Position numbers and translations under genes: made by a program | Notes under the pieces: model-generated | Database searches by the model: none | What the model was told of the DNA's origin: nothing | The model's input: only the letters and a program-made list of their open reading frames with translations | Part shown: positions 32,482 to 40,373 of the stretch, in pieces | Layout: each line of letters opens with the position of its first letter | Numbering within the stretch: position 1 is the stretch's first letter | Source: Palsa-1150 sp964531095 | Lineage (GTDB): Bacteria; Myxococcota_A; Polyangia; Polyangiales; Polyangiaceae | Length of the DNA: 64,000 nucleotides | Assembly: GCA_964531095.1 (NCBI GenBank) | Contig: CAZHED010000017.1 | Coordinates: 1 to 64,000 of the forward strand | Reading direction: 5' to 3'

Positions 32482-32987
32482 GCCCAGGTCGGATGGCCGG
32501 TTGGATGCTCGCGGCCGCCTGCGCCTGCGGAACGACCGAGGGAGTCGCCAGCGCGCAGCAATACTTGGTCGGAGGAAGCGTCGCCGCGTCGTCGGGCGTC
32601 GAAGGAGGCGGAGCGCAGAACGCGCTCTCGCGCACGCGCACCCGGCTGCGCCTGGGGGGTGACGTCCGAATCGACGAATCGCCTGACGACATTCTGGAGT
32701 TTGCGGCGATCGCCGAAATCGAGCCGCGGAGTGGGTTCGGAGCGGACGTCCGATACGCTCGCGCGGCCGGCGACCACTTCGTGGTCGACGTGGGCCTATT
32801 GGGCATCGTCGCCCCGGCGTCGCTCTACGGAGTGTGCACGAGCCTCAACTATCGGCTGCCCATCTCCAAACGGGCGCAGATCACGGTAGGCCCGGAGGCC
32901 GACTTCTTCTTTCTGGGCTCCGACCTGCCCGACGGAACCGTCTTGTGGCAGGTGCGCCTTCAAGGAGGGCTCCGTGTCGACCTTTGA
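32478..32987 (+). CDS. Secreted protein of unknown function coupled to motB
   Basis: The protein is 169 aa. It starts with GTG overlapping the motB stop (GTGA). A signal peptide is likely (WMLAAACACGTTEGVASA then QQ). The rest alternates polar and hydrophobic residues in a way that suggests a small beta-barrel or beta-sandwich (LSRTRTRLRLGGDVRIDES, HFVVDVGLLGIVAPASLYGVCTSLNYRLPISKRAQITVGPEADFFFLGSD). I do not recognise a family. Strict coupling to motB suggests an envelope partner of the stator or rotor, but nothing in the sequence proves it. Confidence 0.75.
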   Translation: MSPGRMAGWMLAAACACGTTEGVASAQQYLVGGSVAASSGVEGGGAQNALSRTRTRLRLGGDVRIDESPDDILEFAAIAEIEPRSGFGADVRYARAAGDHFVVDVGLLGIVAPASLYGVCTSLNYRLPISKRAQITVGPEADFFFLGSDLPDGTVLWQVRLQGGLRVDL

Positions 32988-33270
32988 CGGGACGAGGGTC
33001 GTGTGCCTCGGCTTCGCGCTGGCACTCGGCGCGGCCGCCGGCTGCGGCGTGGCCTCGGACTGCCTTCGTTACAGCGACTGCACTGCCGGACTGACCTGCG
33101 CGTACGGCCACTGCGTCTTCCCCCCCGGCCAGGACCCCGGCGACGGCGCCGCCGCGGAGGGAGCGACCGGCGAAGACAGCGGACTTGGCTCCACCGGCGA
33201 GGCGTCCAGCCCGACGCCCTCCCCGGACGACGACGCGAGCTCCCAGGGCGGGGACGCGCCGGCGGAATGA
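32974..33270 (+). CDS. Small Cys-rich secreted or lipoprotein of unknown function
   Basis: The protein is 98 aa. It starts with GTG at 32974 with AAGGAGG 6 nt upstream, overlapping the previous gene by 14 nt. A hydrophobic N-terminus (LGFALALGAAAGCG) could be a signal peptide; the lipobox is weak. A short cysteine module CxxxxxCxxxxxCxxxxxCxxxxC follows (VASDCLRYSDCTAGLTCAYGHCVF), common in Myxococcota surface proteins, then a low-complexity Asp/Ser/Pro tail. It ends the flbD-mot operon. The function is unknown. Confidence 0.7.
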   Translation: MSTFDGTRVVCLGFALALGAAAGCGVASDCLRYSDCTAGLTCAYGHCVFPPGQDPGDGAAAEGATGEDSGLGSTGEASSPTPSPDDDASSQGGDAPAE

Positions 33271-33397
33271 CGTAGCGTCAGCGGGCCGACGATCCTGTGG
33301 TCGGAGCCGTGTACGTGGTCGTGGTCGTGGTCGTCGACCCTGGGCCTACGGAGCCTCAGAGAGCCCTCTCGGAGCCGCCGTTCACGCCGGACGGGAC

Positions 33398-33413
33398 TGG
33401 CACCGAACTCGCA
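33398..33413 (+). promoter_or_regulatory. Predicted sigma-54 promoter of flgG
   Basis: TGGCACC-GAAC-TCGCA matches TGGCACG-N4-TTGCW at the key positions, with GG and GC 10 nt apart. The transcription start would fall near 33424, only 2 nt before the flgG ATG, implying an almost leaderless mRNA. That ATG in fact has no Shine-Dalgarno sequence. Confidence 0.65.
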
Positions 33414-33425
33414 ACGTGACTCCGT

Positions 33426-34208
33426 ATGTTCCGATCGCTGAACGTCGCTGCAACCGGGATGGCCGCCGAGGAGACCCAGCTCGACACCATCGCCAACAAC
33501 CTCGCGAACGCGAACACGGCTGGCTACAAGAGCCAGACTGCCCAGTTCGAGGACCTGCTGTATCAGAACGCGCGCGTCGCCGGCCCGAACGCGGATGGGA
33601 ACGTAGCGCCGACAGCGACGCAGCTCGGCACCGGCGTGCGCGTCGTCGCGACGACACGGTCGTTCTCGCAGGGCACCCTCCAGCAGACGGGCAACCCGCT
33701 CGACATCGCGATCGAGGGCGACGGCTTCTTCACCGTCATGAGGCCCACCGGGGAGATGGCATACACCCGCGCTGGCTCGTTTCAGCTCGACGCACAGCGG
33801 CGGCTGACCACCAACGACGGCCTGCCCATCGAGCCCCCCATCTCGATCCCCGCCAACGCGACCAGCATCACCATCGCTGCCGACGGAACCGTCAGCGCGC
33901 AGCAGCCGGGGGGCCACGCCCCGACAAGCGTCGGTCAGATCCAGCTCACGACGTTTCCCAACCCGAACGGCCTGAGCTCGGACGGACACAACCTGTTCAC
34001 GCCGACCGCCTCCAGCGGCGAGCCGGTGACGGGCGCGCCGGCCGTCGACGGGCGCGGAACGCTGCTGCAGGGGTCCACCGAAGGGTCGAACGTCAACGTG
34101 GTCGACCAGATGGTCGCGATGATCCGGACCCAGCGGGCGTACGAGATCAACTCGAAAGTCATCTCCGCGGCCGACGAGATGTTGCGCAACGCAACACAGA
34201 ACCAATGA
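33426..34208 (+). CDS. flgG: Flagellar distal rod protein FlgG
   Basis: The protein is 260 aa. MFRSLNVAATGMAAEETQLDTIANNLANANTAGYKSQTAQFEDLLYQNAR is the classical FlgG start; GNPLDIAIEGDGFFTVMRPTGEMAYTRAGSFQLDAQRRL and the end TEGSNVNVVDQMVAMIRTQRAYEINSKVISAADEML confirm it. Length matches E. coli FlgG (260). It overlaps flgA by ATGA. The ATG has no visible ribosome site and a sigma-54 element lies directly upstream. Confidence 0.95.
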   Translation: MFRSLNVAATGMAAEETQLDTIANNLANANTAGYKSQTAQFEDLLYQNARVAGPNADGNVAPTATQLGTGVRVVATTRSFSQGTLQQTGNPLDIAIEGDGFFTVMRPTGEMAYTRAGSFQLDAQRRLTTNDGLPIEPPISIPANATSITIAADGTVSAQQPGGHAPTSVGQIQLTTFPNPNGLSSDGHNLFTPTASSGEPVTGAPAVDGRGTLLQGSTEGSNVNVVDQMVAMIRTQRAYEINSKVISAADEMLRNATQNQ

Positions 34209-34963
34209 GCGCCCGCACCCTCCTGGCATCGCTGCTCGTCCTCGCTGGCGCGCTCGGCGCAACGTCGGGCGACGCTGCGACGCCCCGGCAGCTTGTGGTC
34301 ACTGGAACCCGCATTCACGTGCGGGACATCGTACCCGACGCCGACGCGGCGGCCGGGGAGATCGACCTCGGCCCCTCTCCGGCTGCTGGCGGCTCGCGCC
34401 TCGTCACGCGCGCCGACATCGTCGCCGCGCTGGACGCCAAGCAGGTCGCCGCTCCCCCCGCCCTGCCGGACGCCGTACGCGTCCTTCGCGGCGCAAGGCA
34501 CCTTGCCGCTTCGGACGTGAACTCGATCGTACAGACAGCCCTGGGTCCCAAGGCGCTCGGCCGCGGCGTGACGTTGACGGCCGTGCGCGCCGATCGGGCG
34601 TTCGACGTCGCGGACGGCTGGACCCGCGTCGACGTCGACGTCCCCCGCGCGCCCAAGAAGGCAGGACCGTTCGCGACCACCGGCATCGCGTCGTTTTTCG
34701 CGGGCGACGACGTGATCGCGCGACTTCCGGTCCGACTGGAGCTCGCCGTATCTGCGGAGGGCGCCACGTACGACACCGCGCGCGGCGCCGCGCTAACGTT
34801 GATCGTCCGGCGGACCTTGGTCGAGGTGCGCGCCGCGGCCTTCGCCGCCGCCGACGCCGACGTGGGCGACGCCATCCCGGTGCAGCTACGTCCGTCGGGG
34901 CGCGTCGTTCGGGCCCGCCTGGTGAGCAAGGACGAGGCGGTCGCGCTCGAGGGCGGCCAATGA
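34205..34963 (+). CDS. flgA: P-ring assembly chaperone FlgA
   Basis: The protein is 252 aa. A signal peptide (RTLLASLLVLAGALGATSGDAA) precedes a diverged N-terminal part and a SAF-type C-terminal domain: IARLPVRLELAVSAEGATYDTARGAALTLIVRRTLVEVRAAAFAAADADVGDAIPVQLRPSGRVVRARLVSKDEAVAL. FlgA is a periplasmic chaperone for FlgI. Sequence similarity is moderate; position between flgG and flgH-flgI and the SAF-like end (VGDxIxVxxxxSGRxVxAxV) support the call. ATGA overlaps occur at both ends. Confidence 0.85.
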   Translation: MSARTLLASLLVLAGALGATSGDAATPRQLVVTGTRIHVRDIVPDADAAAGEIDLGPSPAAGGSRLVTRADIVAALDAKQVAAPPALPDAVRVLRGARHLAASDVNSIVQTALGPKALGRGVTLTAVRADRAFDVADGWTRVDVDVPRAPKKAGPFATTGIASFFAGDDVIARLPVRLELAVSAEGATYDTARGAALTLIVRRTLVEVRAAAFAAADADVGDAIPVQLRPSGRVVRARLVSKDEAVALEGGQ

Positions 34964-35661
34964 ATCTCTGGCGCGGGCTACTCTTTCTCGCCGCCGTCGG
35001 CTCGGCCGCCGGGTGCGGCCCGCGCCACGTGCAGCCGTTCACGCCGCGGCAGCGCGTTTACAGCCCCGGCGGCTACGCCCAGAAGGACGCGTCGGCCAAG
35101 CCGAGCCCCGGCTCGCTCTTCAGCGACGCCAATCCCGGGTATCTCGAAGACACGCGCGCGGTCCGTGTGGGCGACTTCGTCATCATCCACATCAGCGAGA
35201 GCGCTGACGCGCAGGGCGATTCGAGCACCAATCTCAGCCGAGACAACAGCGCGAGCATGAACGTGGACGGGATGCTCGGTCTCCTCCCCGCTCTCAAGCG
35301 CGCCTATCCCGACATCGATCCCACGCAGCTGATGAACTTCGCGAGCAAAGCCGGCTTCGTCGGCTCCGGAACCACCGAGCGAAAAGGCCAGTTGAGCGGC
35401 GACATCGCCGTGCGCGTCGTCAAAGAGATGCCCAACGGCGACCTCTTCATCGAGGGCACGAAGGTCGTGCTCATCAACAACGAAGAGTACCACCTTTACC
35501 TCTCCGGATTGGTCCGCCCGACCGATATCGGGCAAGACAACTCGATCGCGTCTACGCGCATCGCCGACGCGCAGATCGAGTTCACTGGCCGCGGCGACGT
35601 CGCCGACCAGAACCGCAAAGGCTGGCTTTCCCGGCTCATCGATACGTTCACTCCCCTGTGA
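34960..35661 (+). CDS. flgH: Flagellar L-ring lipoprotein FlgH
   Basis: The protein is 233 aa. A lipoprotein signal peptide ends GSAAGC. The FlgH core is clear: SLFSDANPGYLEDTRAVRVGDFVIIHISESADAQGDSSTNLSRDNS, GSGTTERKGQLSGDIAVRVVKEMPNGDLFIEGTKVVLINNEEYHLYLSGLVRPTDIGQDNSIASTRIADAQIEFTGRGDVADQNRKGWLSRLIDTFTPL. It forms the L-ring in the outer membrane, showing that the cell is Gram-negative. Confidence 0.95.
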   Translation: MNLWRGLLFLAAVGSAAGCGPRHVQPFTPRQRVYSPGGYAQKDASAKPSPGSLFSDANPGYLEDTRAVRVGDFVIIHISESADAQGDSSTNLSRDNSASMNVDGMLGLLPALKRAYPDIDPTQLMNFASKAGFVGSGTTERKGQLSGDIAVRVVKEMPNGDLFIEGTKVVLINNEEYHLYLSGLVRPTDIGQDNSIASTRIADAQIEFTGRGDVADQNRKGWLSRLIDTFTPL

Positions 35662-36806
35662 TGCCTGAGGTCTCACCCACCGTGCGCAGAAAACCACTCT
35701 TCATCGTCTGCATCGTCGGCTTGGCCCTCGCCGCATCCCTCTCGTGGTCATCGAGCGCAAGGGCCGAACGGCTCCGCGAGCTCGTCGAAGTGGGCGGCGC
35801 GCGCGACAACCAACTCGTGGGCTTCGGCATCGTCACGGGGCTCTCCGGAACGGGCGACGACATCACCGTGCCGTTCGCGCAGCAGGCGGTTCTCTCGATG
35901 TTGCGGCGCCTCGGCGTACAAGCGCAGGTGGACCCAACGCAGCTGCGCCTTCGCAACGTCGCCGCGGTGACCGTCACCGCCACGTTGCCGCCCTTCGCCA
36001 AGCAGGGGACCAAGCTGGACATCACGGTTTCTTCGATCGGCAACGCGCACAGTCTCTCCGGGGGCGTGCTCGTCCAAACGATTCTGAAGGGCGCCGACCA
36101 GCGCGCCTACGCGGTCGGCCAGGGCAGCTTGCTCGTCGGAGGGTTCGACGCGCACGGAACGAGCGGAAGCTCGGTCCGCAGCGGAACGACGACGACCGGC
36201 CGGATCCCCGAAGGGGCGCTGGTCGAGCGCGAAGTGCCCACCACACTCGTCGCAGACGGAGCGCTCCGGCTCGAACTTCGCACGCCGGGGTTCACCGTGG
36301 CCTCACGCGTCGTCGAAGCCATCAACAAGAAATTCGCGGGAAGCGCGAGCGCGGTTGACGGGGGCGCGGTCGCCGTGCACCTCCCGGCTGGATACGAAAC
36401 GCGGGTCGTCGACTTCGTCGCCGCACTCGAAGACGTGGAAATCATCCCGCTTCGTCGCGCGCGCGTGGTCATCAACGAGCGCACGGGGACGATCGTCGCC
36501 GGAGGCGACGTTCGCCTAGCGCCCGTCGCGGTCGTTCACGGGAGCTTGACGATCGTCGTCAAAGAAACGCCGGTGGCCTCGCAACCTACCGCGCCGTTCG
36601 GACAGGGGACGACGGTGGTCACACCGCGCACCGAGATCAGCGCCAACGAAGGCAACCGCTCGATCGTATACGTGCCCGCGGCGCCTACGCTCGCGGACGT
36701 GGCGTCGGCCCTGGGAACGCTCGGCCTGTCGCCTCGTGAGATGGCAAGCGTCCTGCAAGCGCTACGGGGTGCAGGAGCCCTCGAAGCAGAGGTGGTGGTC
36801 GAATGA
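35661..36806 (+). CDS. flgI: Flagellar P-ring protein FlgI
   Basis: The protein is 381 aa. A signal peptide (LFIVCIVGLALAASLSWSSSARA) precedes the conserved FlgI sequence: ERLRELVEVGGARDNQLVGFGIVTGLSGTGDD, LGVQAQVDPTQLRLRNVAAVTVTATLPPFAKQGTKLDITVSSIGNAHSLSGG. A GTG at 35658 is in frame, but the ATG at 35661 overlaps the flgH stop (TGATG), the arrangement also seen at flbD-motA. It forms the ring around the rod in the peptidoglycan layer. Confidence 0.95.
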   Translation: MPEVSPTVRRKPLFIVCIVGLALAASLSWSSSARAERLRELVEVGGARDNQLVGFGIVTGLSGTGDDITVPFAQQAVLSMLRRLGVQAQVDPTQLRLRNVAAVTVTATLPPFAKQGTKLDITVSSIGNAHSLSGGVLVQTILKGADQRAYAVGQGSLLVGGFDAHGTSGSSVRSGTTTTGRIPEGALVEREVPTTLVADGALRLELRTPGFTVASRVVEAINKKFAGSASAVDGGAVAVHLPAGYETRVVDFVAALEDVEIIPLRRARVVINERTGTIVAGGDVRLAPVAVVHGSLTIVVKETPVASQPTAPFGQGTTVVTPRTEISANEGNRSIVYVPAAPTLADVASALGTLGLSPREMASVLQALRGAGALEAEVVVE

Positions 36807-37111
36807 GCAACGGTATCTTACCCATCGTCGCGGCCCCGGGCGCAGGCCAGCCAGCGACCGATCCGCGCATCGCAAAGCTGCGGCACGCCGCCGGCGAATT
36901 CGAGTCGTTGCTCGTCAAACAGCTGCTGACGGCGGCCAAGATCGGCGGCGCTGGAGGCGACGAAAAAGCGAGCGGATACGCAGATATGGCGGTGGACGCG
37001 CTGGCTTCGTCCATCGAACGCGGTGGCGGCTTGGGGTTGGCGCACCGCATCGAGCAGGCGATCGCGCACGGCGTTCCATCGGGAACGTCAAACCCACACA
37101 AAGGCGGGTAA
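36803..37111 (+). CDS. flgJ: Rod-binding protein, FlgJ N-terminal half only
   Basis: The protein is 102 aa. It matches the rod-capping N-domain of FlgJ: DPRIAKLRHAAGEFESLLVKQLLTAAKIGG, GYADMAVDALASSIERGGGLGLAHRIEQAI. The muramidase half is missing here and is found 29 kb away at 7820-8461. This split is also known in some other phyla. It overlaps flgI by ATGA. Confidence 0.9.
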   Translation: MSNGILPIVAAPGAGQPATDPRIAKLRHAAGEFESLLVKQLLTAAKIGGAGGDEKASGYADMAVDALASSIERGGGLGLAHRIEQAIAHGVPSGTSNPHKGG

Positions 37112-37115
37112 AGAC

Positions 37116-37142
37116 TAAAGGTCGCCGCGAGTCCGCCGTTCT
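37116..37142 (+). promoter_or_regulatory. Predicted sigma-28 (FliA) promoter of flgM
   Basis: TAAAGGTC (37116-37123), 11 nt, GCCGTTCT (37135-37142), with TAAA and GCCG 15 nt apart. It shares the extended ACTAAAG ... CCGCCGTTC sequence with the fliC promoter. It begins 4 nt after the flgJ stop. The leader to the flgM ATG would be about 30 nt. A sigma-28 promoter for the anti-sigma gene gives the expected negative feedback. Confidence 0.75.
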
Positions 37143-37180
37143 GCCTGATCGCAGGCATAGAACTTCGCGAGGGAGCCGGG

Positions 37181-37468
37181 ATGCGCATTGTTGACACGTA
37201 CGGCAGGTTCAACGTTGGTGGTGCGGAGACGGCGAAGAAGGGAGCCGCAGCGGGAGCTGCGCCGAAAGCGGACGCAGACGACGCAAAGGGAGCAGCAAGC
37301 TCAGGAGGCGACGCGGTGACCGTCTCGGCGCAGGCGCTCGAGCTCGCGCAAAAGGCGTCGGCGAGCGCAGACGCGGCGAAGGTCGACAAGCTGCGGGGCG
37401 CCATTCAGAACGGCACGTTTCAGATTGACCGCCAGGCGATCGCACAACGCCTAGTCGATGGAGGATAG
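37181..37468 (+). CDS. flgM: Anti-sigma-28 factor FlgM
   Basis: The protein is 95 aa. The disordered, Ala/Lys-rich N-terminus and the sigma-binding C-terminus (DAVTVSAQALELAQKASASADAAKVDKLRGAIQNGTFQIDRQAIAQRLVDGG) are typical of FlgM. It would hold FliA until it is exported through the finished hook. GAGGGAG precedes the ATG. It is the first gene of flgM-flgN-flgK-flgL-csrA-fliW. Confidence 0.9.
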   Translation: MRIVDTYGRFNVGGAETAKKGAAAGAAPKADADDAKGAASSGGDAVTVSAQALELAQKASASADAAKVDKLRGAIQNGTFQIDRQAIAQRLVDGG

Positions 37469-37476
37469 GGCAAGCC

Positions 37477-37812
37477 ATGAGCAGCGACGCGATCACTGAG
37501 CTCGAACAGCTTCTTCGCGAAGAGCGTGAAGCGATCCGCCAGCTCGATAGCGCGCGCGTGCTCTCGTACGCCGAACGAAAAGAGGCGCTGGTCGGCGCCC
37601 TGAAGCAGGGCGGGGCGGGCCTATCCGCAGACAACGCCGCGCGCCTTCGCGCCCTCGCCCCCGCTTTGCGGCACAACAGCGTCCTTCTCGCGCACGCGCG
37701 CGACGTGCTGCGCGACGCGCTCGTGGCCGTGCGGGCCGAGCTGAGCCCCGCGCTACCGACCCAGCCGCGATCGCCCGCGCCCATCCCGCGGATCATTTCG
37801 GTGCGAGGCTGA
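37477..37812 (+). CDS. flgN: FlgN-like export chaperone
   Basis: The protein is 111 aa, predicted all-helical (DAITELEQLLREEREAIRQLDSARVLSYAERKEALVGAL), with a Pro-rich tail. The N-terminal helix with LxxLLxxExxAIxxLD and its place between flgM and flgK indicate FlgN, the chaperone for the hook-filament junction proteins FlgK and FlgL. Primary sequence conservation in this family is low, so the call is partly synteny-based. Confidence 0.78.
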   Translation: MSSDAITELEQLLREEREAIRQLDSARVLSYAERKEALVGALKQGGAGLSADNAARLRALAPALRHNSVLLAHARDVLRDALVAVRAELSPALPTQPRSPAPIPRIISVRG

Positions 37813-37813
37813 A

Positions 37814-39208
37814 ATGGCCGCTTCTCTCTCGGCTCTGCTCGGTACGATGCAAGACGCGCTGGCGGCGCAGCAGGCCGGCCTCGACGTCACCGGGCAAAAC
37901 ATCACCAACGTCAACACGCCCGGCTATGTCAAGCGCAGCGCCGTCCTCGAGTCGCGCGCCGTATTGCCGGGGAGCGACGGCGGCGTCGACGTGGCGGAGA
38001 TCCAGCGGGCCTTCGACTCGTTCACCTACTCCCAGGTGCTCACCGAGCACGGACAGAAATCCGCGGCCGACGCGCGCAGCAGCTCGCTCGGCGAGGCGCA
38101 GGCCATAGTTGCGCCCCAGGGCGGCGGCTCGGTCAGCGACGCGATGAACGCGTTCTTCTCGTCGCTCCAGGCGCTCACGGCGAACCCGGGCGACCCGTCC
38201 GTGCGCTCCGCGGTGCTCGCAAACGCCACGCAGCTGTCGCAGAGCTTCTCGACCACGGCAAACGGCCTGGCCCAAGAGCAAAGCGCCCTCTACTCGCAGG
38301 CGCAGGGAACCGCGAGTGCGCTGAACCAAGACCTGACCCAGATCGCGAAGCTCAATGCGCAGATCGCCCAGGCGCAGGGAACTGGAGACAGCGCCCCCGA
38401 TCTTCGCGACAAGCGCGATTCGCTCGTGAGCACCGTGGCGGACGCCATCGGGGCGAGGGTCGTGCCCGACCCGTCCGGGACCGTCACACTCTTTGCGGCG
38501 GGCACCGTGCTGGTAAGCGGCGACAAGGCGGCGACGCTCGGTGTGTCGCTCGACACCGCGGGGGCGATGAAGTTCACCGTGGCCAACCCTGGCGGCGCTC
38601 CCCTCGACGTGACCGCGGGGGTCACCGACGGCACGCTCGGGGGCCTGCGCGAAGCGCGCGACGTCGACATCGCGCAGACCGCCACGCAGCTCGATCAGCT
38701 CGCGTACAATTTTGCCAACAACGTGAACTCCGTCCACTCGACCGGCTACGGGCTCGACGGCGCCACCGGGCGCCCGCTTTTCGCGCCACCGGCGTCGGTC
38801 GCCGGCGCTGCGGCCAGCATGGCGGTCGACCCTTCGGTCGCGGGGCAACCCGGCAACATCGCCGCCGCGGCGAACGCGCTAGACGTTCCGGGCGGCAACG
38901 ACATAGCGGTCCAGCTCGCGCAGATCGCGTCGCAGCCGCTCGGCGCCGGCGGTCCGCCTGCCCAGCAGTTCGCGTCGATCGCGTCCCAGCTGGGTAGCGC
39001 GAAGTCGGCGGCAGACACGGATGCCGCGACTCGGGCCGACATGGTGACCCAAGCCGAGAACCTGAACAGCAGCGCCAGCGGCGTGTCGCTCAACGAGGAG
39101 ATGGTCAACCTGACGCGTTTTCAGCAGGCCTTCCAGGCCGCCACGCGCGTGCTGCAGGTGACTGACAGCCTGCTCGGCGACTTCATGACTGCGATGTCAA
39201 CCGCGTGA
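37814..39208 (+). CDS. flgK: Hook-filament junction protein FlgK (HAP1)
   Basis: The protein is 464 aa. The N-terminal region (ALLGTMQDALAAQQAGLDVTGQNITNVNTPGYVKRSAV), FlgK-specific DLRDKRDSLVSTVADAIGARVVPDPSGTVTLFAAG, and the C-terminal VSLNEEMVNLTRFQQAFQAATRVLQVTDSLLGDFMTAM identify FlgK. It starts one nt after the flgN stop region. It is somewhat shorter than the enterobacterial protein (547 aa), mainly in the middle domain. Confidence 0.95.
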   Translation: MAASLSALLGTMQDALAAQQAGLDVTGQNITNVNTPGYVKRSAVLESRAVLPGSDGGVDVAEIQRAFDSFTYSQVLTEHGQKSAADARSSSLGEAQAIVAPQGGGSVSDAMNAFFSSLQALTANPGDPSVRSAVLANATQLSQSFSTTANGLAQEQSALYSQAQGTASALNQDLTQIAKLNAQIAQAQGTGDSAPDLRDKRDSLVSTVADAIGARVVPDPSGTVTLFAAGTVLVSGDKAATLGVSLDTAGAMKFTVANPGGAPLDVTAGVTDGTLGGLREARDVDIAQTATQLDQLAYNFANNVNSVHSTGYGLDGATGRPLFAPPASVAGAAASMAVDPSVAGQPGNIAAAANALDVPGGNDIAVQLAQIASQPLGAGGPPAQQFASIASQLGSAKSAADTDAATRADMVTQAENLNSSASGVSLNEEMVNLTRFQQAFQAATRVLQVTDSLLGDFMTAMSTA

Positions 39209-39224
39209 CGAGAGGCCGGCGCGC

Positions 39225-40106
39225 ATGCGTATCACCGAAGCAATGAACCTGAACAGCGTGCTCGAGTCCGAGTCACGCGTCTCCGAGCGCATGGCGCAGC
39301 TCACCCAGATGGCGTCTTCCGGGCTGCGCGTATCGCAGCCGTCCGACGATCCGGCGGCCTACGCGTCGATCGTCCAGCGGGACGCGGGGATCGCGACGAT
39401 GCAGGCGCGCAAGTCCGCGGCGACGGCGGCGGCTGGCGACCTCGACCTCGCCGGCAGCGTTCTGAATCAAGCGACGAGCCTGATCCAGAAGGCGCGGGCC
39501 TTGGCGGTCGAAGAGGCGAATGGCACCCAAGACGCGGCGTCACGCGCCAACGCCGCCACCGAAGTCGACTCGCTGCGACAGCAGCTCCTGGCCCTGGCGA
39601 ACACCAAGGGCAGCACGGCGTACTTGTTCGGCGGCACGAAGACGGGTGCGCCCCCGTTCGATTCGTCCGGAAACTTCATCGGTAACAGCGGCGTGACCCA
39701 TGTCGAGATCGCCGACGGGGTGCTCGCCGTCTCGAACGCGAACGGCGCCCAAGCTTTCGGCGCCTCGGGCGGGCGCGACGTTCTCGCGGATCTGCAGACC
39801 CTTTCGTCGGCGCTGACGTCCAACGACCCGACCGCGATCCAGGCATCGATCGGCAACATGGACGCCTCCCACGCGCAAATCGTGGCCGCGCAAGTGGACA
39901 CCGGCGAGCGCGCCGATCGCCTACACTCTGCCAGCGACGCGATGGGCACCGCGCTAACTCAGATGCAGGTGGCGCGCGCCCCCGTGGCCGACGCCGACGC
40001 AGCGACGACGCTTTCGAACCTCGAGGCGGCGCAGACCGCGTACCAGGCCGCCCTTCAAGTCAACAAACAGATCTTGTCGCTCTCATTGGCCCAGGCGGGC
40101 GGATAA
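39225..40106 (+). CDS. flgL: Hook-filament junction protein FlgL (HAP3)
   Basis: The protein is 293 aa. The flagellin-like N-terminus (MRITEAMNLNSVLESESRVSERMAQLTQMASSGLRVSQPSDDPAAYASIVQRD) and C-terminus (LSNLEAAQTAYQAALQVNKQILSLSLAQAGG) with a short variable middle (LFGGTKTGAPPFDSSGNFIG) match FlgL. It lies between flgK and csrA. Confidence 0.94.
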   Translation: MRITEAMNLNSVLESESRVSERMAQLTQMASSGLRVSQPSDDPAAYASIVQRDAGIATMQARKSAATAAAGDLDLAGSVLNQATSLIQKARALAVEEANGTQDAASRANAATEVDSLRQQLLALANTKGSTAYLFGGTKTGAPPFDSSGNFIGNSGVTHVEIADGVLAVSNANGAQAFGASGGRDVLADLQTLSSALTSNDPTAIQASIGNMDASHAQIVAAQVDTGERADRLHSASDAMGTALTQMQVARAPVADADAATTLSNLEAAQTAYQAALQVNKQILSLSLAQAGG

Positions 40107-40121
40107 AGAAAGGCACGCCGC

Positions 40122-40373
40122 ATGCTTATCCTGCAACGAAGAGTGGGGCAGCGGATTGTCGTGAGCGGAGGAATCGAGATCACAGTGACGTCGGTTTCAA
40201 AGCGAGGCGTACGCCTCGCGGTGAGCGCGCCTCCGGGCGTGACCGTTCTGCGCGGAGAAGTGTACGACGACGTGGCCCAGGCCAATGCCCGAGCCGCCGA
40301 CTCCGAAGGCGCAGAGCTCGACGAGGATTCAAGAGCCCCTCAAGGAGATCATGATGCGTGTAGTAGGGACTAG
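40122..40373 (+). CDS. csrA: RNA-binding carbon storage/flagellin regulator CsrA
   Basis: The protein is 83 aa. The CsrA fold is present with MLILQRRVGQRIVVSGGIEITVTSV and the RNA-contact edge APPGVTVLRGEVYDDV (R44). The last 30 residues are an acidic extension beyond the usual 61 aa. The gene overlaps fliW by 20 nt. In bacteria with csrA-fliW pairs CsrA represses flagellin translation by binding GGA motifs in the leader, and FliW relieves it. Confidence 0.92.
   Translation: MLILQRRVGQRIVVSGGIEITVTSVSKRGVRLAVSAPPGVTVLRGEVYDDVAQANARAADSEGAELDEDSRAPQGDHDACSRD

Noticed and set aside
33185..34204. Upstream in-frame extension of flgA across flgG on the same strand
   Set aside because: It is an alternative reading frame of flgG and the preceding gene, with Arg/Pro-rich composition; flgA has a clear signal peptide and an ATGA overlap at 34205.
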